A stretch of 64,000 bases of DNA from Gammaproteobacteria bacterium (GTDB lineage Bacteria; Pseudomonadota; Gammaproteobacteria; Pseudomonadales; Pseudohongiellaceae), in the NCBI GenBank assembly GCA_002711845.1, contig PASF01000002.1, positions 162,224 through 226,223 on the forward strand, given 5' to 3'. Position 1 is the stretch's first letter. Every line of letters begins with the position of its first letter. The position numbers were made by a program, and so were the translations under genes. The notes beneath the pieces were generated by a model that worked only from the letters and a program-made list of their open reading frames with translations, did not search any database and had not been told where the DNA came from. This document shows, one piece after another, positions 18,464 through 26,475 of this stretch.

Positions 18464-18637
18464 TTAACTGGCTGTTTTGTGGCTCAGAATGATCTGACGA
18501 GGGCCGCGGGTATGGGTCTGGCCGCTGGTACCGGTCGGAATTTGCTGAACTTTACCGCCCGACTTGACGAAAGCTGCCATCTGGCGGGCCAGATCATCGC
18601 GGTCACAAACGGGCAGATCTTTTTTAGACTTGGACAT
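18464..18637 (-). CDS. small SutA-like protein
   Basis: A 57-residue protein from the ATG at 18637 (AAAGG about 9 bases before it). A longer frame to 18694 exists but has no better ribosome site. Residues 13-32 read DDLARQMAAFVKSGGKVQQI, which resembles, from memory, the conserved core (LARAMEEFLSRGGKVQEI) of SutA, the Pseudomonas protein that binds RNA polymerase in slow growth. This one lacks SutA's long acidic N-terminus and ends in a basic tail (GPRQIILSHKTAS). Similar short proteins are often left as hypothetical. Any RNA-polymerase role is inference. It sits 62 bases downstream of the DUF3501 gene on the same strand. Confidence 0.65.
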   Translation of the reverse strand: MSKSKKDLPVCDRDDLARQMAAFVKSGGKVQQIPTGTSGQTHTRGPRQIILSHKTAS

Positions 18638-18699
18638 GCTGTCAACCTTTGGGTTCACCGTGAAAAGCCAATGATTATACACCATTTCCGACAAGGCTG

Positions 18700-19311
18700 T
18701 CAGTGGCCTGGGGCAGCCGTAAAGTCACGGCACAGCGCGTTGACAATATTGTCGGGCAGTGGCGTTACCTGGTAAGCGTAGGCTGGATGACGGCTTGCCA
18801 GTGTCCAGTGTGCACCTGCGCAGGCGGCGGCGATCATTTCGGCGGTGAACTGGAAGCGCAGAAAATGCACGGCTGAGGTTTTATCGGTCGTTGTCCGGAT
18901 CAGATCCTCGTCGGCGATGGCGTTCACCGGGGCATTGTTGCCAATCTGCAGGTCAATGCTGTGCTCCAGGCCGACCAGTTTGCGCAGGGCCTGCTGTCGC
19001 TGCCCGGGGTCGGACAGTTCAATCATCAGCGTGCACTTCAGGTTGTTGCCATCCGGGATCAATGGATTGTAGGCGGCCAGTTCCTGGGCAATATCCTGCT
19101 CATCGTGCAGGTTCTCGGCACGCATCATTTCCTGCACCTGGTACTTCATGGTATGCCAGTCTTCAAAGTGCAGGGTGACATGCGGGCCCAGTGCTACCCG
19201 CCGATTCTGTTTGTGGGCAATCATGGCCCGGCGGATGTCGTGACGCCGTTGCTGGTATTGCGCCAGCGTGCCAATGTCCGCGAGGGTCAGATTGTGGCTG
19301 TCTGCCTGCAT
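18700..19311 (-). CDS. DUF3501 family protein
   Basis: A 203-residue cytoplasmic protein with the DUF3501 pattern: LTLADIGTLAQYQQRRHDIRR at the start, RRVALGPHVTLHFEDWHTMKYQVQEMMRAE around residues 36-66, and a later half with YNPLIPDGNNLKCTLMIEL. In many proteobacteria DUF3501 genes neighbour rubrerythrin and an Fe-S (heterodisulfide-reductase-like) gene. Here the rubrerythrin gene is directly upstream with only 6 bases between, but the Fe-S gene is missing. Role unknown, probably oxidative stress. Confidence 0.85.
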   Translation of the reverse strand: MQADSHNLTLADIGTLAQYQQRRHDIRRAMIAHKQNRRVALGPHVTLHFEDWHTMKYQVQEMMRAENLHDEQDIAQELAAYNPLIPDGNNLKCTLMIELSDPGQRQQALRKLVGLEHSIDLQIGNNAPVNAIADEDLIRTTTDKTSAVHFLRFQFTAEMIAAACAGAHWTLASRHPAYAYQVTPLPDNIVNALCRDFTAAPGH

Positions 19312-19317
19312 GGGGGC

Positions 19318-19740
19318 CTATAACTCCTCCAGCAGGTCAAGCGCCTTCTGAAACCGGTGCGCGTGGGATCGCTCTGCTTTGGCCAGGGTTTCCATCCAGT
19401 CAGCGATTTCGTCGAAACCCTCATCCCGTGCATCCCGTGCCATGCCCGGGTACATGTCTGTGTATTCATGGGTCTCGCCAGCTATGGCGGACTTGAGATT
19501 GTCGGCGGTGCCGCCAATCGGCAGTCCGGTCACGGGATCGCCCGCTGACTCCAGATATTCCAGGTGGCCATGCGCGTGACCGGTCTCGCCTTCGGCAGTC
19601 GATCGAAACAGCGCAGACACATCGCTATGGCCCTCTATATCCGCTTTCTGGGCAAAGTACAGATAACGACGGTTGGCCTGCGCCTCGGCAGCAAATGCCG
19701 CCTTGAGGTTCTGTTCCGTTTTGGTGTCCTTCAATGGCAT
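19318..19740 (-). CDS. rubrerythrin-family di-iron protein (no rubredoxin domain)
   Basis: A 140-residue four-helix ferritin-like protein. Two half-motifs supply the di-iron ligands: EAQANRRY (about 19-26) with [10 protein letters not shown] (about 51-60), and [11 protein letters not shown] (about 88-98) with AERSHAHRF (about 121-129). The C-terminal rubredoxin CxxC domain of classical rubrerythrin is absent, so it is the short erythrin type. Such proteins reduce hydrogen peroxide with an external electron donor. It begins an apparent operon with DUF3501 and the SutA-like gene and lies near ahpCF. Confidence 0.9.
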   Translation of the reverse strand: MPLKDTKTEQNLKAAFAAEAQANRRYLYFAQKADIEGHSDVSALFRSTAEGETGHAHGHLEYLESAGDPVTGLPIGGTADNLKSAIAGETHEYTDMYPGMARDARDEGFDEIADWMETLAKAERSHAHRFQKALDLLEEL

Positions 19741-19870
19741 CGAGTGGTCTCCGGGCTCTGACAGTTAAGCAATGTTGCACACGCACTGAACATAACGCAG
19801 TTGTCCGCCTGATTCTAATGCTTTCTTGGCCAAACCGGAGGCCGAAAATCAAACAAAGCGGGGAGACGTA

Positions 19871-19898
19871 TTTCTTCGTCGGGGCAATCTGCTAGAAT
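19871..19898 (+). promoter_or_regulatory. candidate extended -10 promoter for the FKBP fusion gene
   Basis: TGCTAGAAT (19890-19898) is an extended -10 element; the -35 region (TTTCTT, 19871-19876, 16-base spacing) is weak, as is common with extended -10 promoters. Transcription would start close to 19905, about 20 bases before the ATG at 19926. Confidence 0.4.
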
Positions 19899-19925
19899 CG
19901 ATCATCCTGACAGAGAGAGATCGGT

Positions 19926-21101
19926 ATGACTGACACTAAAACCAAAGCGACACGCACTAAAAAAGCCGACACCAGCGCTGACAAACCTGTTAAGACGTCG
20001 AAGACCGCGGCTGCCGTGAAAAAGCCGGCAGCCAAGGCCGCGACTGCCACCAAGGCCAAGCCTGCCGCCAAGCCTGCGACCAAAACCAAGCCTGCGGCCA
20101 AAACCAAGCCTGCGGCCAAAACCAAGCCTGCAGCGCCAGCACCGACAAAGGCACCGGCTAAAACAACCGCCAAAACACCGGCCAAGCCTGCGGCCAAAAC
20201 CCCTGCGGCAGCGAAAAAGCCCACGGCCAAGGCGGCCGGGCCGGCAAAGACCACAGCAGCAAAGACCACAGCAGCAAAGGCCACGGCGGCCCTGAAAGCA
20301 GCGCCTAAGGCCGCCCCCAAAGTCGCGCCTAAAACAGCCGCGAAATCAACGGCCAAACCCGCTGTCAGCAAGGCAAAGACAACCAGCAAAAGTGCGGCGG
20401 CAGCGCCTGGACAGAAAGCCGGCAAATCATCAGCCGCGCCGGATAAGCCCGCAGCCCGCAAAGCCGTGGCCAAAAAGCCAGCTGCGGCAAAAACCGCGGC
20501 GGCAGTGCAGCCGGCTGAACCAGCGCCCAAAGAGCGCGTAGAAGGTGCCTCTGTCAATTTCAGCAGTGTCCAGGAGCCGCCATCACACCTGACCATGCGT
20601 GTCGACACCAATCGTGTTGTCGCGTTTCACTACCGGTTGTGCGAAGTGCGACCTGATGGCAATCGCTCGCCCTGGCTGGAGGCCTCGTTCGGCCGCCAGC
20701 CCCTGCTGTACCTGCACGGCCACGGCAATGTGGTGCCGGGACTGGAGCAGGCCATGGCCGGTAAGCGCGCCGGTGACCGTATCGATATCACCCTGGCGCC
20801 CGAGCAGGCTTATGGGCCGCGAACATCGAACGAAATGTTGCGTATACCCATCAAGCACCTGCATCGTGCCCCCGAGCGCAAGCATCTGGTGCCCGGGGCC
20901 ATTGTCTCCGTGAAAACCAACCGTGGCGTCAAGAATGCGCTGGTGATCAAGGTGGGCAAGTTCAACGTTGACCTGGATACCAATCACCCGTACGCAGGCC
21001 GGACTCTGCACTATCAGATCGAAGTGCTCGGTGTGCGTCAGGCAACTGCAGAGGAAGTGGCGCACCGTCATGTGCACGGGCCAGGCGGACATCAGCACTG
21101 A
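19926..21101 (+). CDS. histone H1-like tail fused to SlyD-type FKBP prolyl isomerase
   Basis: A 391-residue two-part protein. Residues 1 to about 205 are almost only Ala, Lys, Pro and Thr, with KPAAK and TKPAAK repeats like the eukaryotic H1-type tails of AlgP/AlgR3 and other bacterial H1-like proteins; this part should be disordered and bind DNA or RNA. Residues about 222-391 are a complete SlyD-type FKBP: NRVVAFHYRLCEV, LLYLHGHGNVVPGLEQAM, an insert-in-flap chaperone region, DLDTNHPYAGRTLHYQIEVLGV, and a His-rich end HRHVHGPGGHQH like the metal-binding tail of SlyD. So it probably folds proline-containing chains and binds nickel or zinc. The fusion is unusual. AGAGAGAT before the ATG at 19926 serves as ribosome site. 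Confidence 0.9.
   Translation: MTDTKTKATRTKKADTSADKPVKTSKTAAAVKKPAAKAATATKAKPAAKPATKTKPAAKTKPAAKTKPAAPAPTKAPAKTTAKTPAKPAAKTPAAAKKPTAKAAGPAKTTAAKTTAAKATAALKAAPKAAPKVAPKTAAKSTAKPAVSKAKTTSKSAAAAPGQKAGKSSAAPDKPAARKAVAKKPAAAKTAAAVQPAEPAPKERVEGASVNFSSVQEPPSHLTMRVDTNRVVAFHYRLCEVRPDGNRSPWLEASFGRQPLLYLHGHGNVVPGLEQAMAGKRAGDRIDITLAPEQAYGPRTSNEMLRIPIKHLHRAPERKHLVPGAIVSVKTNRGVKNALVIKVGKFNVDLDTNHPYAGRTLHYQIEVLGVRQATAEEVAHRHVHGPGGHQH
20082..20135 (+). repeat. 18-bp tandem repeat in the H1-like coding region
   Basis: Three copies of AAAACCAAGCCTGCGGCC (20082-20099, 20100-20117 and an imperfect third to 20135) encode KTKPAA units. A second repeat, ACCACAGCAGCAAAG twice, lies at 20250-20279. Nearly identical copies suggest recent expansion, so length may vary between strains. 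Confidence 0.8.
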
Positions 21102-21147
21102 GCCGCGGCCTTCAGATAACTATAATAAACGCGAAAAAGGTGGGGTT

Positions 21148-22299
21148 ATGACAATTGAGAGCGAAAGCCGCAGAAACATGTTGAAAGCCGGGTTGGGAGC
21201 CGGGGTAATGGCGGCCAGCGCCAGCTTCCCGTGGATGGCACTGGCCCAGGGGGAGCCGATCATGCCGTTTCTGGACGTGCCCGACGGTTATGACCCCGGT
21301 CCGCGGCGTCCGGGCATGACACACATCATCGACACCCGGCAGATCAATAATTTTTACAGTGACGACTTTTATGTGGTGCAGCACTACGGTCAGCCCGAAC
21401 TGGATGTCGACAGCTACCGGCTGACGGTCACCGGCCTGGTAGACAGGCCACTGAGCTTCACACTGGATGAGCTGATGGCGCAGCCTGATCAGACACTCGA
21501 TGTGGGGTTTGAGTGTGGCGGTAATGGCAACCGCATGTATCACGGTCTGGTGGGCAATGCGCGCTGGCGCGGCATCAACCTGAAGGCCCTGCTGGAGCGC
21601 GCGGGTGTGCAGGAGAACGGCCGGGAAGTGGTCTTTTTCGGCGGCGACATCGGCCAGGAAGAAATCCGCGGCCGCCAGGTCGACAAGGCCTTTGCCCGCA
21701 GCCTGTCGCTGGAAGACGCCATGCGTGATGACAATATGATCGCCTTTGAAATGAATGGCCAGCCGCTGCCTGTTCATCACGGGCGCCCGGTGCGATTGCT
21801 GATCCCCGGTTTTTATGGTGTCGCCAACGTCAAATGGCTGACCCAGATTCACGTGCAGGACACCCGTTATATGGGCCGCTTCATGGGCCGCGATTACGTG
21901 ACCCTGAAAAAGGAAAGGGTGGGTGATCAGGAGCGCTGGGTAGAGAATTCGGTCGCGCGCATGAATCTCAAATCCGTTATCGCCCGGGTCACCCGGCGCG
22001 GCAACAGTCACCGTATCAGTGGTTTTGCGCTGAACGACGGCACACCGCTGCGCAGTATCGAGGTCAGCATAGATGGCGGTGCCTGGCAGCCGGCGGTCAT
22101 TGATCCGCAGGCGTCCGCCTACAGCTGGAAACCTTTCCATTTTGACTGGCAGGGCGCAGCTCCGGGGGAACATACCATCGTGTCCCGGGTCACGGACATC
22201 AATGGCAATACCCAGGCGGTGACCGGTGATCTGCCTGAGCGCGTCAGCTATTGGGAAGAGTTCGGCCAATTTCCGCGGCGGGTCATGATCGACGCCTGA
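21148..22299 (+). CDS. Tat-exported sulfite-oxidase-like molybdoenzyme
   Basis: A 383-residue protein from the ATG at 21148 (GGTGGGG ribosome site). The N-terminus has a twin-arginine signal, SRRNMLKAG, with a hydrophobic stretch and cut near ALA-Q, so it is exported folded with its molybdenum cofactor. The mature part has the sulfite-oxidase fold: the molybdenum-ligand Cys (C123) in VGFECGGNGNRMYHG, the dimer-type VHHGRPVRLLIPGFYGVANVKWL, and a C-terminal Ig-like dimerisation domain (SIEVSIDGGAWQPA). It should oxidise sulfite or a similar substrate. No heme or cytochrome c partner is encoded beside it, so the electron acceptor is unknown. It follows the FKBP gene by 46 bases. Confidence 0.88.
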   Translation: MTIESESRRNMLKAGLGAGVMAASASFPWMALAQGEPIMPFLDVPDGYDPGPRRPGMTHIIDTRQINNFYSDDFYVVQHYGQPELDVDSYRLTVTGLVDRPLSFTLDELMAQPDQTLDVGFECGGNGNRMYHGLVGNARWRGINLKALLERAGVQENGREVVFFGGDIGQEEIRGRQVDKAFARSLSLEDAMRDDNMIAFEMNGQPLPVHHGRPVRLLIPGFYGVANVKWLTQIHVQDTRYMGRFMGRDYVTLKKERVGDQERWVENSVARMNLKSVIARVTRRGNSHRISGFALNDGTPLRSIEVSIDGGAWQPAVIDPQASAYSWKPFHFDWQGAAPGEHTIVSRVTDINGNTQAVTGDLPERVSYWEEFGQFPRRVMIDA

Positions 22300-22345
22300 A
22301 GCGCATGATCCTGGCGCCCGCACACACTGAAGAGAGTTGTTGTCT

Positions 22346-22864
22346 ATGAAAACATATCTGGTGCTGACACTGATCGGTAATGACCAGCCAGGTCTGGTGG
22401 AGTCGCTGGCGCAGATTGTCGCCCAGCATCAGGGCAACTGGCTGGAAAGCAACATGTCGCGGCTGGCCGGCAAGTTCGCCGGGATTCTGCGCGTCAGTGT
22501 TGAAGAAAGCCAGGCCGAAGCACTGGTTGCAGCGCTGGATGCACTGTCACCGCGACTGAAGCTGATCGTTGAGCGCTCGGCGCAGGCTGAAACCGAGAAG
22601 CCGCAGCGCACACTGCGGCTGAGTCTGGTGGGCAATGACCGGCCCGGGATCATCCGTGATATCTCCGGGGCGCTGGCGCGTCAGCACGTCAATGTGGACG
22701 ATCTGGATACCGAATGTGTGCCGGCGCCAATGTCATCCGATACCCTGTTCCGGGCCGAGGCGTTGCTGCACATTCCGGCCGAACTCGATATCGAGACGCT
22801 GCGCGCCGAGCTGGAACGCCTGGCGGACGATCTGATTGTGGATATTAACCTGATCGCAGACTGA
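22346..22864 (+). CDS. double-ACT-domain protein, GcvR-like
   Basis: A 172-residue protein from the ATG at 22346 (GAGAG ribosome site). It consists of two ACT domains: LVLTLIGNDQPGLVESLAQIV (residues 4-24) and LRLSLVGNDRPGIIRDISGAL (about 91-111). This layout is that of GcvR, the glycine-cleavage regulator that acts through protein contact with GcvA, and of related proteins of unknown role. It has no DNA-binding domain. Its last 20 bases overlap, tail to tail, the HAD phosphatase gene. Assignment to the fold is firm; to GcvR function only tentative. Confidence 0.8.
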   Translation: MKTYLVLTLIGNDQPGLVESLAQIVAQHQGNWLESNMSRLAGKFAGILRVSVEESQAEALVAALDALSPRLKLIVERSAQAETEKPQRTLRLSLVGNDRPGIIRDISGALARQHVNVDDLDTECVPAPMSSDTLFRAEALLHIPAELDIETLRAELERLADDLIVDINLIAD

Positions 22865-23516
22865 TAATGCGCCAGCCCTGCTCGCGGGCATGCTGGCGCA
22901 GCTTGTCATCGGGGTCCACCGCCACAGCCTCGCCGACGGCTGCCAGCAGCGGGATATCATTGAAGGAATCGCTGTAAAAAACCGCGTTGTGCATGGACAG
23001 CGACGCATCATCGCGGGCGTCCAGCCAGGATTGGAGTTTGCCGATCTTGCCGGCCTGAAAACAGGGTTTACCGTCAATCCTGCCGGTCAGCACGCCGGCC
23101 ACCTGCGCCAGATCCGTGGCAATCAGATGCTCGATGCCCAGCCGTTCCGCGATCGGTGCGGTGATGAAACGGTTGGTAGCGGTCACGATCAGACAGATGT
23201 CGCCGGCGGACTGATGCTCGTCGATCAGTCGTTGAGCGCTGGTCTGCAGCATCGGTTCAATAAACTGGTTCATGAAGTTGGCATGCAGCTCGCTGAGGCG
23301 GGCGACCGGTAACCCGACCACCGGTGCGATGGCAAATTCACAATACTCGTTCATGTCCAGTACGCCTTCTTTGTACTGCTGGTAAAAGGCGTCGTTGCGG
23401 CGCCGGTGTTCGTCCGCATCGACCAGGCCGGCATGGCACAGATACTCGCCCCAGGCGTGGTCGCTGTCGCCTGCCAGCAACGTGTTATCGAGGTCAAAAA
23501 TGGCCAGTTTTGTCAT
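22845..23516 (-). CDS. HAD-superfamily phosphatase, subfamily IB
   Basis: A 223-residue SerB/CicA-like HAD phosphatase from the ATG at 23516. The nucleophile motif is IFDLDNTLL with D8 and D10, motif II is the Thr in LIVTATNRF, and motif IV is FYSDSFNDIPLL. It lies head to head with rppH, as does the corresponding HAD gene next to rppH-ptsP in Pseudomonas, which supports orthology. Substrate unknown; relatives act on phosphoserine, homoserine phosphate or lysophospholipid phosphate. A longer frame to 23624 lacks family-like sequence. Its 3' end overlaps the GcvR-like gene by 20 bases. Confidence 0.88.
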   Translation of the reverse strand: MTKLAIFDLDNTLLAGDSDHAWGEYLCHAGLVDADEHRRRNDAFYQQYKEGVLDMNEYCEFAIAPVVGLPVARLSELHANFMNQFIEPMLQTSAQRLIDEHQSAGDICLIVTATNRFITAPIAERLGIEHLIATDLAQVAGVLTGRIDGKPCFQAGKIGKLQSWLDARDDASLSMHNAVFYSDSFNDIPLLAAVGEAVAVDPDDKLRQHAREQGWRIISLRSG

Positions 23517-23673
23517 CAGGTCAGTCCCAGCTATCTGCTTGAATGGTATGAACGGGGCGGCATTATAACCTGAGACCGGCGCTTTTTTGCCGGACGAATT
23601 TGTGAAACAATGCAGAGCTGACATCGCGCAACAAATACGTCACTGAGTAACCGGGATTCAATGAGATACCAAC

Positions 23674-24162
23674 ATGATCGATGCTGAAGGCTTCAGACCT
23701 AATGTCGGTATCATCATCTGTAATGCCAGAGGGCAGGTCCTGTGGGCCAAGCGCATAGGCCAGGATGCCTGGCAGTTTCCGCAGGGCGGTATTCGTCAGG
23801 GTGAGCGCCTGCAGCAGGCGATGTACAGGGAATTAAAAGAAGAGGTCGGGCTTGAGGCCAGGGACGTGGAAATCCTCTCCAGCACGCGGGATTGGCTGTA
23901 TTATCAGTTGCCGCGGCACTATATCCGGCAGAATTCCAATCCGGTGTGTATCGGGCAAAAACAGAAATGGTTTTTGCTGGGGCTGCGGGGAGATGAATCG
24001 CGTATCTGTCTGGCCAGTCAGAACATGACGCCGGAGTTTGATGACTGGCAGTGGGTCAGTTTCTGGTACCCGCTGAGTCAGGTGATTGAGTTTAAAAGAG
24101 AAGTCTATCGCCAGGCTTTAAAACAGCTGATCAAGCCCCTGAACCGGTTCATTAACTCGTGA
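23674..24162 (+). CDS. rppH: RNA pyrophosphohydrolase
   Basis: A 162-residue Nudix enzyme that removes pyrophosphate from triphosphorylated mRNA 5' ends and so starts RNase E-dependent decay. The Nudix box runs from GG at residues 38-39 through RELKEEVG at 52-59, all conserved. The start [17 protein letters not shown] and the late [25 protein letters not shown] are typical of RppH. Size matches the family. It is followed 21 bases later by ptsP, the same order as in Pseudomonas and Escherichia. The HAD gene is divergent upstream. Confidence 0.95.
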   Translation: MIDAEGFRPNVGIIICNARGQVLWAKRIGQDAWQFPQGGIRQGERLQQAMYRELKEEVGLEARDVEILSSTRDWLYYQLPRHYIRQNSNPVCIGQKQKWFLLGLRGDESRICLASQNMTPEFDDWQWVSFWYPLSQVIEFKREVYRQALKQLIKPLNRFINS

Positions 24163-24183
24163 GACGCTGACACACTGGCCCAT

Positions 24184-26460
24184 ATGCTTGATAGATTGCG
24201 AGACATAGTTCAGGCCGTTAACTCTGCCCGGGACCTTCAGTCCGCGCTCGACGTCATCGTCTCGAGTGTACGCGACGCCATGGTCACCCAGGTGTGTTCC
24301 GTGTACCTGCTGGACAGCGACATCGGCAGCCATGTGTTAATGGCGTCCGAAGGCCTGCGCAAGGAGTCGGTTGGTCATGTCAGTCTGCAACTGGACGAGG
24401 GTCTGGTAGGGCTGGTGGCCCGTAATGCCGAGCCGGTCAACCTGGAAGATGCCCAATCACACCCGAACTATCACTATCTCTCGGAAACCGGTGAAGAAGC
24501 CTTCAGCTCCTTTCTGGGGGTGCCCATCATTCACCATCGCAAGGTGCTGGGTGTGCTGGTGGTGCAGCATCGGGAAAAACGCTCCTTTGATGCGGGTGAA
24601 GAAGCCTTCCTGATTACCCTGTCCGCGCAATTGGCGGGCGTCATTGCCGCTGCCGAGGCCACCGGCGCCATTCAGGGCGTCAGTCCGTCCGGCCAGCGCC
24701 GCACCGACAGCAGTTTCTCGGGGATCTCCGGCGCTTCCGGCGTCGCCATCGGGCACGCGGTGGTGGTGTTTCCCCACGCAGATCTGAGCATCATCCCCAG
24801 TCGCCAGATCGACGATATCGAGGCTGAGTTGCGCGCTTTTGCCACAGCGTTGTCGTCGGTTCGCGACGACATACGCGCACTCAGCGAGAGTGTTGGCCAG
24901 CAGCTGCGCCCCGAAGAGCGCGAGCTGTTTGATGTCTACCTGCGCATGCTCGACGATGATGCCCTGGGCCGTGAGGTCAATGAACTGATACGCCAGGGCA
25001 ACTGGGCCCAGGGGTCGCTGGCCGATGTGGCCACTGACCATGTTAAATCCTTCGAACAGATGAAGGATCCCTACCTGCGCGAGCGTGCGGCCGACATCAA
25101 GGATCTGTGCAGCCGGGTGCTGGCGTACCTGCAGGAAACCGAAAGCACCAAGCAGCGCGAGTACCCCGAGAATACCATTCTGGTTGGCGAAGAGCTGGCG
25201 CCCGCGATGCTGATGGAAGTACCCCGGGACAAGCTGGCGGGCATGATATCGGTAAAAGGGTCAGGTAACTCTCATGTCGCGATTCTGGCGCGCACCATGG
25301 GCATACCCACGGTGATGGGCGCAGTGGACCTGCCTTATCGCAAGCTGGACGGTCGCCCGCTGATTGTTGATGGTTACAATGGCACGGTGTTGACCAGTCC
25401 GTCAGAAGCGACTCTGGCCCGCTACGGCGAAGTCCTGAAAGAGGAAGAACAGTTTGTCCGGGGCCTGGAGACCCTGATTGATCTGCCCTGTATTACCCCC
25501 GACCACCATCGCGTCAGTCTGTGGGTGAATACCGGCCTGATGACCGATGTGGTGCGTTCGCTGGATCACGGTGCAGAAGGTATCGGCCTGTTCCGCACCG
25601 AAGTGCCCTTCCTGTTGAGCGAACAGTTCCCCAGCGAGCGGGAGCAGGCGGATATCTACCGGGAGCAGTTGCAGGCGTTTGCACCCAAGCCCGTCACCAT
25701 GCGGACACTGGATATCGGCGGTGACAAGTCACTGCCCTACTTCCCGATTGAAGAGGCCAACCCGTTTCTGGGTTGGCGTGGCATACGGGTGACACTTGAC
25801 CACCCCGAGATTTTTATTGCCCAGACCCGGGCCATGATCCGTGCCAGTGAAGGGCTCGATAACCTGCAGATCATGTTGCCCATGGTGTCCAACCTGCAGG
25901 AAGTCACCAGTGCCACGCAGATCATCAAGCGTGCTTTGCGGGAATTGCAGGAAGAAGGCCTGGATGTCAGGATGCCACCGATCGGCGTCATGGTGGAACT
26001 GCCGGCAGCGGTGTATCTTACCCGCGCACTGTGCCAGATCGTCGATTTTGTCTCGGTGGGCAGCAATGATCTGACCCAGTATCTGCTGGCGGTTGACCGG
26101 AACAACCCCCGGGTTGCCGACCTGTACTCGGCTTTCCATCCGGCCGTGCTGAACGCCCTGCAACATGTGGTCACCGCGGCGCATGCCGAGAACCGGCCGG
26201 TCAGCATCTGCGGGGAAATGGCGGGTGACCCGGGCGCGGCCATACTGTTGATGGCCATGGGGTTTGATACCCTGTCGATGAATGCCTCGACATTACTGAA
26301 AGTAAAAGCGGTGATCCGCGCCATAACCCTGAGCACGGCTAAAACCCTGCTCAATGATGTGATGCAGATGAGTGATGCCGAGAGCATCCGCAGCTGCGTG
26401 GACCTGGCGCTGTACAATGCCGGTGTCGACCGCCTGCTGCGCTCATCGCGCACCAACTGA
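24184..26460 (+). CDS. ptsP: nitrogen-PTS phosphoenolpyruvate-protein phosphotransferase (EI-Ntr)
   Basis: A 758-residue EI-Ntr. Residues 1-155 are a GAF sensor domain (in E. coli it binds glutamine and alpha-ketoglutarate); residues about 178-400 are the HPr-binding and phospho-His domain with H364 in KGSGNSHVAILARTMG; the rest is the PEP-binding barrel with GIGLFRTEVPFL, TMRTLDIGGDKSLPYF and the catalytic Cys in SICGEMAGDP. It takes phosphate from PEP and passes it to NPr and then EIIA-Ntr, linking nitrogen state to K+ transport and other functions. NPr and EIIA genes are not in the window. Start ATG 24184, close behind rppH. Confidence 0.95.
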   Translation: MLDRLRDIVQAVNSARDLQSALDVIVSSVRDAMVTQVCSVYLLDSDIGSHVLMASEGLRKESVGHVSLQLDEGLVGLVARNAEPVNLEDAQSHPNYHYLSETGEEAFSSFLGVPIIHHRKVLGVLVVQHREKRSFDAGEEAFLITLSAQLAGVIAAAEATGAIQGVSPSGQRRTDSSFSGISGASGVAIGHAVVVFPHADLSIIPSRQIDDIEAELRAFATALSSVRDDIRALSESVGQQLRPEERELFDVYLRMLDDDALGREVNELIRQGNWAQGSLADVATDHVKSFEQMKDPYLRERAADIKDLCSRVLAYLQETESTKQREYPENTILVGEELAPAMLMEVPRDKLAGMISVKGSGNSHVAILARTMGIPTVMGAVDLPYRKLDGRPLIVDGYNGTVLTSPSEATLARYGEVLKEEEQFVRGLETLIDLPCITPDHHRVSLWVNTGLMTDVVRSLDHGAEGIGLFRTEVPFLLSEQFPSEREQADIYREQLQAFAPKPVTMRTLDIGGDKSLPYFPIEEANPFLGWRGIRVTLDHPEIFIAQTRAMIRASEGLDNLQIMLPMVSNLQEVTSATQIIKRALRELQEEGLDVRMPPIGVMVELPAAVYLTRALCQIVDFVSVGSNDLTQYLLAVDRNNPRVADLYSAFHPAVLNALQHVVTAAHAENRPVSICGEMAGDPGAAILLMAMGFDTLSMNASTLLKVKAVIRAITLSTAKTLLNDVMQMSDAESIRSCVDLALYNAGVDRLLRSSRTN

Positions 26461-26475
26461 CCCTGAGGAATCCAG

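Noticed and set aside
19892-20611. A 239-codon minus frame, Ala/Gly/Val-rich, opposite the H1-like region.
   Set aside because: It is the complement of the KPAAK repeat DNA; the plus frame continues into an intact SlyD domain, so the plus strand is coding.
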